This document shows, piece by piece, positions 36,000 through 45,302 of a DNA stretch of 64,000 nucleotides. The stretch's first letter is position 1, and each line of letters starts with the position of its first letter. The position numbers and the translations under genes were made by a program. The DNA lies in contig CM065815.1 in NCBI GenBank assembly GCA_033398695.1, positions 147,605,001 through 147,669,000 on the forward strand. Reading direction: 5' to 3'. Under the pieces are notes generated by a model, which was given only the letters and a program-made list of their open reading frames with translations, did no database searches and had not been told where the DNA came from. This stretch comes from Orobanche coerulescens (taxonomy: Eukaryota; Streptophyta; Magnoliopsida; Lamiales; Orobanchaceae).

Positions 36000-37227
36000 A
36001 TGTCTAGCAAAAATCGCAAGGCTATGGAGAAGAACTATAAACGTCCTCGCAACAACGATTTCGACAGCAATCGATTCGTCTCCTTCAGTGCGTCGAAAAT
36101 TTTCTTCGATGTTCTTCCGCAAGAAACCTTGACCGATTGCTACTATTTCAACTTCAGTAGCCTTGAACGAGTCAAGGTAAGCATTCGCGATTTTTTTGAA
36201 GCTTTGGGTATTGCACGTTTTGTCGAGTGTAAGGAAATTGTGTACCCTGAGTGTGTTCGTCAATTCTATGCGAACTTGCATTTTGGTGAAAGTGGTAATG
36301 GAGGTTTCGTGCTCGAAAGCCTCGTGAACGGAACTATGGTGAAGGTTTTGTCGGAAATCCTTCACGAGTTGTTTGGGTTGTCGAAGGAAGGATTTGATTC
36401 TTTGTGGTAAAATCATTGATGAGGAATCTGCGGTGTCGAGGGAGAGATTGCTAATTTTACGTGTTCGAAAACTGTCATCGAAGTCACGGATGACGTTTTG
36501 AAAACAATGATTTCGTATACACATTCGGTTCTTTGTTGGCGCTTTAACGAAATGCCTAATGCCAAAGGTCAACACCCAACATAAGCTAGTTGGTGTTGAT
36601 AAGAATGTCGTATACGAGTCTTGAAGGATGATCGAGTAGATTTCACTGGGATTGTGTTAAGTTGGATGAAGGCTAAAGGGAGTCCTTTCGGTCAAAGAAC
36701 TATATGTCGAGAACCGGGAAGTCGGACTGCCATACGTCAATCCTTACGGTGATTTTTCGTCATTTCGGTGTTGATTTGTCCAATGACGCTCACGTTCGGT
36801 GTCTCGGGGACACGAGATAAGTGACATAACCCTCAAGGCCATGCACTATGTCGAGACCTTCAATCGAGGCTGGGTTTTGTTTCCATATCTCCGAGATGAC
36901 GACCAAGTGCCGAAAGGCACACGGATGCCTACACCGACCGAGCAAGTCATGCACCGAGGACCCCACACGCTTAAGGAGCTGCAGTCCAAGTCTTTTGTTC
37001 GTCATCCAAGAACGAAAGGAAAACGCCCGATGAGAGATGTGGTGACAGAAGAGGAGGAAAGTGATCTCTGTGCTCGGATGCGGGGCATCGAGACCTCACA
37101 CGCTGAGATACGAGAGGATGTTCGGGCTCTGCGTTCAGAAGTCCGGGAAGTTCGTGGGCTGATATCCGAGTTCATACGTTTCACACACCCCTCGTTCCCT
37201 TTTCCTTCGTCTTCCTCCGATCCTTAG
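36000..37227 (+). pseudogene. Third ORF of Copia F (env position), frameshifted
   Basis: The first 136 codons (36000-36410) give ASKIFFDVLPQET, VRQFYANLHFGES and LSEILHELFGLSKEG. The FYANL segment resembles a domain annotated in plants as a putative plant transposon protein. A middle part in mixed frames follows. Codons from 36799 to 37227 then give HYVETFNRGWVLFPYL, a basic stretch, and a coiled-coil-like helix (ARMRGIETSHAEIREDVRAL). At least two frame changes separate the parts. There is no signal peptide or membrane helix. A DNA-binding or anti-silencing role is speculation. Confidence 0.7.
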
Positions 37228-37437
37228 ATTTGATGATCTCTGATGTCTGATGTAGAAACTTGTTGTTCGAATAATCTATATGTCGTTTGTCATGAAAACT
37301 CATTGTATTTCCTGCATTTTTAATGAAATTCGCATTTCTTAATTTGGCATTTGTTTTCAAGTATTGTTGCTGTTGTTTACTATTGATTGCACCTTGAATA
37401 ATGGCAAATTTCGTTAATATTTAATAACGCAACAATT

Positions 37438-37623
37438 CAGGGGGAGTTCCTTTTTGTTTATGTCAAAAAGGGGGAGAATACTCCAAAAACGAAAATTTAC
37501 TAATATATCGAACAAGTTTACCTTGATTCGAATTATTTCAAAATGTTTTTGCAGGTATTAATTAAATATTTTGACATCATCAAAAAGGGGGAGATTGTTG
37601 ACACAAAATGTATTTTGATGATG
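37438..37623 (+). promoter_or_regulatory. Multiple polypurine tracts and inverted repeat at the Copia F 3' LTR border
   Basis: Purine tracts lie at about 37439-37446, 37465-37476 and 37582-37593. The last abuts the LTR at 37596. CATCATCAAAA (37575-37585) and TTTTGATGATG (37613-37623) are exact complements around a 27-nt loop that contains the last tract and the LTR start. Multiple tracts and this repeat are recognised Sirevirus signatures. Confidence 0.88.
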
Positions 37624-39135
37624 GTTACATTCAAAACATTTAATTGGATCTATCTCGGCTCGATAATATTTTGAAGGAGCCAAATATGGCTAACGCACGC
37701 TACGTATCATATCGTAGCGCACGCTATCGGGACATGCTTATACAATCCAGTCAAGTCAGCTGCAGCCTACTCAAGTCGCCTGATCGATAGCGCACGCAAG
37801 CTATTCAAAGATAGCGCACGCTAAGAACCTAAAGTTAGCGCACGCTATATAGCAAATATAACGCACGCTAGCGCACGTCTCCAGAGATCAGTGAAGTCTG
37901 GAAGGAAATCAAAATTGGACGTTGCGCACGCTACTCATATATTCTTACGTACGCTAAAGTGAAGACATAGCGCACGTTACTGATCATCTATAGCGCACGC
38001 TACCAAAATTATGGTTAGTAGTCCAGTAGCTACTGGACTCACTTCGTCAAGGCTTTTACGTACGCTACACAAGGTAACGTACGTTAATGAAACAACTTCG
38101 ATGGCGCACGCTAAGAGAAAGGTATTAGCGCACGCTAAATGGAATCTGCGATTCTGGTTTGAATTTCAACCGTTGGAAGCAAGAGTCAATGCATCCGGAA
38201 AATGCGGAAAAATTGGATTTAATTAATGCTAGCGCACGCTATGCATACTTGCTAGCGCACGCTAATCATGAATTTAGCCGTTGGAAAAAGAGTCGTTGGA
38301 GAGAAAATCGGATATTGTCAACGTCAAGATCGAAGACTAGTTGACCAAGACGCTAGCGCACGCTACCACTTCATTACTAGCGCACGCTAGTCATAATATT
38401 TTACCGTTACAACAGTCTTTGTGACCGTTCGGAGATTTCAAGTCAAAATTCGTTAGCGCACGTTACAAGGCACTATTAGCGCACGCTAATAGTATGTTTT
38501 TCAATTTCAAGGTCATCTCACACCTATAAATACGAAGGACTTGGGTATCAAATACACAACTTCAAGCATTCAAGCATACAAGCAATCAAAGCATTCTTGA
38601 GCTCATTTATATACTTTATTGCATTACAAGTTGTGAGAAAAGAAAGATACAAGAGCGATTTCAATTGTAATATCTATTAGTCTTTGTATTCTTTCATTTG
38701 GTTGTAAGTGTTGCATCACTTACACTTGAGCGAAAAAGAAACGAATCAAGAGTCACTAATCCGGTGTTATTAGGATCTTTGATCCGGCATTGTTAGGATT
38801 ATACTCCCATATTCGTATAGTGAGGATTATCTAGTTCCTATAGAACACTAGATAAACTATCATCTATATTGAAGGAAAGGTTGAGCTTGGACCGATAGAA
38901 GACAAGCGGATTGTAACGGTTGCAAACTCGGACCGATAGAAGACGAGTTAAGGTTGTGGTTTTTCTTAAGCCAATAGAAAAAAAAAGTCGGAGAGAGGAC
39001 GTAGGCAAGTTGCCGAACCTCTATAATTTCTTGAGTCTTTAAATTCCGCACTGTTTTCTTTTTATTTGCAAAAAATTTCGGTATTCCGCATCACCACTAT
39101 TCAACCCCCCTTCTAGTGGTGAATTTATCTCTTCA
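37596..39135 (+). repeat. 3' LTR of Copia F, with box array and TATA
   Basis: This 1,540-bp LTR holds boxes at 37691-38488 and TATAAATA at 38525-38532. Differences from the 5' LTR concentrate at CAG/CTG, for example TGCAGATCC becoming TGCATCC near 38190 and TACCTGAAG becoming TACGAAG near 38530. Confidence 0.9.
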
Positions 39136-40178
39136 AAGACGACGATTCTAATCACACTAGAGTCAGAGTCTTTTCTTTTGTATCATTTTGGTCGGTATTT
39201 CTCTGCCATTCGAGTATTCACCCTTGCATGGGTGTAATTATCATTTATTAAATTGAGTTGTCATTCTTTTCTGTGTTCAAGTTTATTGTTGTCATTGTAA
39301 TATGAATGTCGTTAGTTTATGAATTGGTTTATGACCTTGTCGGTCTGCTTTGTATTAAATTTTGACCCTGGTCGGTCAATCCTTGAGTAGTCTTTTGGAT
39401 TTTAGCCTGGTGGATCCTTGTGATAAGGGTCTACGGCGTGTGACATTCCCGGTCGTATTCTGGGGGTGTTACAGAAGGGGTCGGTGTTTCCCTTAGCCAC
39501 TCCGGTCTTCTCCAAAAACCAACTGAGATGCGTTCCAAACGCCAGCTTTGTCTTGAATCTTTTCTCATCATCAAGCCACTCGACCTTGTTGATCTCTCTC
39601 ACGAGTTGCCTGAAGATATAGTCTGCCCAATCGACTTCTTCTTCCTGAATCAAAGCTCCCAACACCATAAACTTTGACGACGACAGTTGATCGTAACTGC
39701 CCACCATCCCCATTATTATCTTGTTGGTAATGTCCAACGCAACACGGTAAATTCTCTTGAGTTCATTCCTCTTGGCTGTGAATTTCAATTTTTCTGGGAT
39801 ATTTTCGACTTTAATCTTTTTCCAGGTTTCGTCGGCGGATTGCTTGAGAGCTTCGACCGCTAAACCACAGTGCTTCATACCGAAGATAGAACGAATCGTC
39901 TCTCGATATATGCTGACTGGTACTCCGCCGACTGTGCTGTGGATTCCGTCTTGAATCAGATACGCTTTGCGATAGAACTCAACGACATCCTCTTTGAACA
40001 GATGTTGCGGGTTGATGTCGAGAAATGGGTAGATCCCATTAAGATTCATTGCCCGAATCAGATTGAACATGTCGTAGTCCTCCAGATTGGCTTCCAGTAA
40101 ACCTTCAAAGTCGACAACCATCGAGAAAATGATCTGGTCTTTCACTGCCTTCAAGTTCACTCCTTCGAAAGATGCCAT

Positions 40179-40715
40179 TTCTGCAAATAGAGGATTTTAG
40201 TGTATATTTTTGCTCTGAAATATCTAGGGTTTCTGTAAGCATAAAGAGTAAAGTGAAAGGTCTTCTTTCCTTATAAAGAAGATGAAAAGACGTTTGTATT
40301 AGTTTATTATATATTTGAACGGTGGTACGCCTTTTGATATTCTTTTGAATTTCAAATTTGAATCGGTGGCCCAATTTAAAATTCGACGGTTGATTCTGAT
40401 TGGGCACCGTAGAGGTTGATTTAATAGGCGATTGATGCGTGTATTAAAATTGCCACTTGGGTTATAAGAATGTATATTTAAATGCCATTCGTCAGCCAAA
40501 ATTAATATTATAAATGTGGCAGATAATAATTAAATATTCAGAGGTCAGTTTAGAAAACTTAGCTGGTCTGTTTTGTTGACTGTTGACCACTCTGCAACAG
40601 GTGAGTTGACTTCTCGCCTGGTATTCTGAGCAGCTAAGTTGCTTCGTCTGGCCTTCGACTTCTTGCCTGTATCAGCTAGGCTAATTCTGAGGGTCTGTCC
40701 TTCGTCTTCTATGCT
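40179..40715 (-). promoter_or_regulatory. Promoter-like leader of the Copia B third ORF
   Basis: This 540-bp AT-rich gap separates RNase H from the third ORF. On the sense (minus) strand it has AAATATATAATAAA at about 40303-40316, a pyrimidine-rich stretch, an AAACCCTAG telobox at 40224-40232 and the ATG at 40178. The same order (TATA, telobox, ATG) precedes the Copia F third ORF. There are no TAGCG/CGCTA boxes here. Confidence 0.55.
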
Positions 40716-41478
40716 TTAACTTGCTTCAGTACTAGATTCCCAATCTAGTAATCCAAGGTGTCTGCTCAGCTCTAGGAATCTTTCTTCTGGCAAGGGTTTA
40801 GTGAAGATGTCAGCTATTTGGTAGTCTGTGCTGACTCTTTCAACTCTAACCCTTTTGTTAAGCACATGGCCTCTAATGAAATGGTGCTTAACGTCAATGT
40901 GCTTCGTCCTTGAATGCAAAACCGGATTGTTGGTTATTGCAATAGCACTATTGTTGTCACACCAGATAGGAACTTCGTTGGCAATTATATTATAGTCCCT
41001 TAGCTGCTGTCTAATCCATAAAATTTGTGCACAACAGCTACCTGCAGCTAGGTATTCTGACTCTGTAGTGGAGATAGAGTTAGAAACCTGCTTCTTGCTA
41101 AACCAAGATATCAGTCTGGTTCCTAGGAATTGACACGTTCCACTAGTGCTCTTCCTGTTGATTTTGCATCCTGCGAAATCCGCATCTGAGTATCCTGATA
41201 GCTCGAAGTTGTCATCCTTGGGGTACCATAGTCCAACATTAATTGTAGACTTTAGGTACTTAATTATTCTCTTGGCTGCATCTAGGTGTGATTGCTTTGG
41301 CTTGGACTGGAATCTTGCACAAACTCCAACTGCATATGATATGTCTGGCCTGCTTGCAGTGAGGTACAGAAGAGATCCAATGAGTCCTCTGTAGTGGGTT
41401 GAGTCCACTGATATGCCTGCCTCGTCTGCATCCAGGTGAGTACTTGTGCTCATTGGAATTCTTGCGGGCTTGGCTCAT
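40716..41478 (-). pseudogene. Copia B RNase H
   Basis: The minus-strand frame from 41453 to 40716 gives YRGLIGSLLYLTASRPDISY, LSGYSDADFAGCKINRKSTSG (catalytic Asp), TTESEYLAAGSCCAQILW, WCDNNSAIAITNNPVLHSRTK and IADIFTKPLPEERF. The domain looks complete and ends with a stop at 40716. It joins RT through a frame change near 41460-41478. Confidence 0.9.
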
Positions 41479-42328
41479 TCCATTCCATATCTCTTGATAA
41501 GATCTCTGGTATACTTTGCTTGGTTGATGAAAATTCCTTTTTCCATCTGCTTAACTTGTAATCCGAGAAAGAAGTTAAGCTTTCCCATCATACTCATCTC
41601 AAATTCTCCTTGCATGAGGTTGGAGAATTTCTCGCATAGCTCTGGATTGGTTGACCCGAATATGATGCCATCCACATAAATCTGGACTATTAGTATGTGG
41701 CCTCCGTGCTCCACTCTGAATAGGGTCTTGTCCACTTTCCCTTTGCAAAATCCATTTTTCTCAAGAAACACATACAGTGTTTCATACCACGCTCTTGGTG
41801 CTTGCTTGAGCCCATACAGAGCCTTCAACAGCTTGTAGACTTTGTCTCCTTTGACAAAACCTGGGGGTTGCTCTACATAGACTTCTTCTTCTAGGATTCC
41901 GTTCAGAAAAGCACTCTTTACATCCATCTGGTAGACTTCAAAGTCCTTGAATGCAGCATATGCGAGGAATAATCTGATGGCTTCTAATCTTGCAACAGGT
42001 GAATAGGTTTCATCAAAATCTATTCCCTCACACTGTGCATAACCTTTTGCTACGAGCCTGGCTTTATTCCTAACAACAGCTCCGTCTTCATCACTCTTGT
42101 TTTTATACACCCATTTGGTGCCAATAACTTTCTTGTGATCAGTGCATGCATTAGTTCCCAAACTTTGTTTCTTTCCATCTGCTCCAATTCCTCTTGCATG
42201 GCATTAATCCATGAATAATCTTCCAAGGCTTGTTCTGTAGTCTTGGGTTCAATTTGCGACATGAAACATGAGAACATCGCCATTCCTGCTGGTAGGGTTG
42301 ACTGTCTCGTCTTAACTCCATCAGTCAA
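41475..42328 (-). pseudogene. Copia B reverse transcriptase with YVDD changed to YVDG
   Basis: The open frame 42161-41475 has [54 protein letters not shown] and [13 protein letters not shown]. The catalytic box reads YVDG at 41667-41678, a single-base change that removes the second aspartate. The upstream part (42328-42050) has a frame change near 42140. With the missing aspartate the enzyme should be inactive. Confidence 0.88.
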
Positions 42329-43940
42329 CTTTCCGATAATTTGCTGAATTGGGTGATCCTTGAGCCATTTGGGGATATCGTCCTCTTCTAGGTTTGTTCC
42401 CCCTGTTGGATTGCCCTGTTGGTTATCTGCATCAGCTGGGTTCTGGTCTGCAACTGGATCAGCTACCGCATTGTCATCTGCAGCTTGGTTCCGATCTGCA
42501 GATGTGTCTTTGTCGACTCATTTAGGTCTTCTTCATGACAAGCTGGATCAGATAGGTTTAGTGATCCTGTCTGATCTGCAGTTGGGTCTTCATCAGCTGC
42601 AGTTGGGTCATCAGGCTGATCTGCAGGTGAGTCCACCATTCCAGTGTCATTTATAATGACTTCTTCAAGGGTTGCTGACTTGAGCTTGTTCTTAATTAGC
42701 TCAACTTGTTTCCTGTACTCAACTGTAGATTCATCAAAAACAACATGGGGTGTTTCCTCCACAACTAAGGTTCTTTTATTAAAAACTCTATATGCCTTGC
42801 TTCTTTGGGAATATCCCATAAAGAGACCGTCATCAGTTTTAGCATCAAAGGCATTTAGCTATGTTTTACCATTGTTGTGGATGAAACACTTACAACCAAA
42901 AACATGAAAGTAAGCAACAGTAGGAGTTCTATTATTCCAAACCTCATAGGGAGTTTTGCCATGTCTCCCTACTATCATACTCTGATGCAGGTGTGACAGG
43001 TGTGTTATGGCTTGACCCGAACCTTTTGGGTAGGTCCGCTCGCAATCATGGACCTTCTTGCTTCCTTTAGGGTTACATTCCTTCTTTCGGCAACACCATT
43101 CTGCTGGGCGTCACAGGTGCAGAGCTCATCTTTGGATCCCATTCGATCATTGTAATCAGTTATCGCCTTGTTGAGAAACTCTCCTCCTCTATCTGATCTG
43201 ATCTTGATTATGGAGAGGGATTTCTCATTCTGGATCCTTCTCAGCAGCTCAGGTAACTTGGTAAGGGTTTCACTTTTCTTGTATAGGAAAATGATCCAAG
43301 TGTACCTTGAATAATCATCTACTATTACAAGTGCATGCTTTCGGCCGCTCAAGGTCCTTGGCTTGATAGGACCAAATAGATCCATGTGGAGTAGATCTAA
43401 GATCCTTGTTGTGAGCGTTGTAGGCTGAACTGGCTTGAATGATGCCTTGGTCTGCTTTTCCTTCTGACATGCATCACAGAGTGCTTCCTTCTTGAATGCT
43501 TCATTTGGAAGTCCTCTGACCAGCTTCTGAGAGCTAATCTTGTTGATGGCTTTGAAGTTTAGGTGATATAGTCTTTTGTGCCACATCCATCCATTCTCAG
43601 CTACTGTCTTGGATAGGAAACAGGAGTTAGGTGTTCCTGTGTTCCAATCAATCATGTAGACATCTCTTCTTCTGAATCCTTGAAGTTTTATTTCTCCAGA
43701 TAAGATGTCTATCACCATACACTTCAAGATGGTGAAGACTACTAAATTCTTCTCGTCACAGAACTGGCTTATGCTCAGGAGATTGTACTTGAGCCCTTTG
43801 ACATAATGAACTTTGGATATCACAATGTTTCCTCGGTGCAGCTCTCCAAAGCCTTTTGTCTGTCCTCTAGAGCTATCTCCAAAGGTTACATCGGGACCTC
43901 TTTCTTTGATGTATTTGTCCAGCATCTTCTTGTTCCCGGT

Positions 43941-45191
43941 TGTTGGGATATAATAATGTTGTTTTGATAATTGCCAAACAAAAGCTTGATACAGCAAGCC
44001 CTGTATCAAAAGCCGGTTGAAGTTGCAATCCTGTATCGAAGACCTTATCATAGCGCCAGCATACAGCAAGTTCTCGCGCCACCAAGATACAGCAACAAAA
44101 AGCCAAGTATGGAAGCTGCCTCGAATCTCAATACAGCACCCTTGCATACAGCGCCTGCCTATTCCATTATGCCTACAGCACCAGTGGATACAGCATTCAC
44201 ATCGAAACAGGACTGAAGACTGTTTGGAAAGGAATCTTTGATATTTACTAAAGTCAAGTACCGTTCGATAAAGAAGTATTTAAATACTCAAGGATAAAGT
44301 ATTTAAATACTGAAGCTGTCAGAGATCTTCAAATCCCGCAATATCCGGATCCTGGTCTATTCAAGTCAACTATCAAATCTTGCCCAGCGGATCTATATCA
44401 ACGGATATATCCAAAGAATGCAATATATATCCCCAGAATTTGAAGATCAACAAGTAGAAGAAGCGATCAAGAGAAGCAATCAATATACGATTTCAATCAC
44501 CAAGTGAAAAAGCTATTATTATATACATCAGAGCAAAACATATCTCCAGAAACTTTCTGCAATTCAGATCAAGAGAGATATACAATGCTCAACATCAAGG
44601 ACAGCCATCATCAGCTCAAGAACTTCATATTCAAAGCTGCTGTTCTTACCCGGTTACCTACCTTTTACCTTTATGTAAAAACCGAGCTCTGTGTGAACTC
44701 AACAAGTTATTCTGACCTGTGTGGGACGAATAAGAGGACGAAGCTTTGGAACTGTGTGTGAAGAAGCTAGTCAAGAAGGAAGCTTTAACCAATCTGTGTG
44801 AACGGTTGAAAGCGACATTCTTTGTATCAATCGTGAGCGATACAAGGATAGGTTTGATTATAGATACATAGTTGTGTACGCAGTATTTATAACAAGCGTT
44901 TTACTCTGTGTGGAGGACCGGTGGACGTAGAGGGGTTTACCTCGAACCACTTAAATACTGTGTTATTTACCTTTCGCCATTCTTGTTTTCATAAGCGTGA
45001 TTTATTCAAGTATACACAACAAAACCTGTACGCACCAAGCTAACAGGAGATCAAACCGAGATTCTTTGTATCATTGCAACTTCTTTGTATTAGAGACTTC
45101 TGCTACGCACTCAGACTCGAAAACCATACAGCCTGTTGCTTAAACATTTCCCAGGCTGTATCGAGTTTAATTTTTAGAAAGGGGACCAACA
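43941..45191 (+). repeat. 5' LTR of A2
   Basis: This 1,251-bp LTR runs TGTTGGGATATAATAATG...GGGACCAACA. About 200 bp of its 5' part (43985-44200) is crowded with ATACAGC and CTGTATC strings, including GATACAG...CTGTATC as an inverted pair at about 43991-44010. A TATA-like string is at about 44421-44429. Confidence 0.9.
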
Positions 45192-45302
45192 ATTGGTATC
45201 GGAGCGGTTGATTCTAAAAAGAATCAGTCGCATTTTTAACTGAATCAGATCCTCAAAAATACTTATTTTCGAAAACAGTCCTTGTAATTCCCATCTTCTA
45301 AT

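Larger units (their letters stand above)
25862..39135 (+). mobile_element. Copia F: env-type Sirevirus-like element with box-rich LTRs
   Basis: LTRs 25862-27410 and 37596-39135 flank gag, pol and an extra ORF, all on the + strand. The target duplication is AAGAC. Sirevirus hallmarks seen here are several polypurine tracts before the 3' LTR, an inverted repeat around the last one, a poly-C stretch near the LTR end (about 27379-27386), symmetrical boxes in the LTR, and more boxes in front of the extra ORF. Gypsy G is inserted between pol and the extra ORF. Confidence 0.92.
18480..39473 (+). mobile_element. Gypsy E: tandem gag-only element (LTR-internal-LTR-internal-LTR)
   Basis: Three LTRs of 1,020-1,026 bp alternate with two near-identical internal regions (19506-21825 and 22846-25168). 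One GAAGG duplication flanks the whole (18475-18479, 39474-39478), so the tandem arrived as a unit or formed in place by LTR recombination. Each internal region has a primer-binding site, a short double-zinc-knuckle ORF and a polypurine tract, but no pol. It must therefore have relied on another element's enzymes, and Gypsy A has the same primer site and a similar 3' motif. Copia F interrupts the third LTR. Confidence 0.88.
25169..39473 (+). repeat. Third LTR of Gypsy E, split by Copia F
   Basis: The LTR consists of 25169-25861 and 39141-39473 (1,026 bp together). Copia F lies between, with the AAGAC duplication at 25857-25861 and 39136-39140. Confidence 0.9.
16174..40178 (-). pseudogene. Third ORF of Copia B (env position), split by Gypsy E
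   Basis: The frame starts at the ATG at 40178-40176 and runs to 39474. It resumes at 18474 with the GAAGG duplication counted once, and ends at 16174, giving 1,001 codons in one frame. Two in-frame stops interrupt it: TGA at 18097-18099 (codon 361) and TAG at 17074-17076 (codon 702), each beside a CTG/CAG triplet. Codons 1-240 are a globular, Leu/Ile-rich domain. Codons about 505-650 are very rich in Glu, Asp and Lys. The last 290 codons include a basic stretch (GKRRRTRG) that could be a nuclear signal. I see no signal peptide or membrane segment, so an envelope role is not supported. Its function is unknown. The N-terminal part resembles hypothetical proteins linked to plant retroelements. 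Confidence 0.8.

Noticed and set aside
36000..40178. Third ORFs of Copia F and Copia B as true envelope genes
   Set aside because: They sit in the env position, but neither shows a signal peptide, a membrane helix or a fusion-like hydrophobic stretch. They are left as unknown.
43005..44147. A 380-codon protein whose first 70 residues are unusual
   Set aside because: The N-terminal part is A2 LTR read backwards, and the rest is Copia B protease end and integrase.
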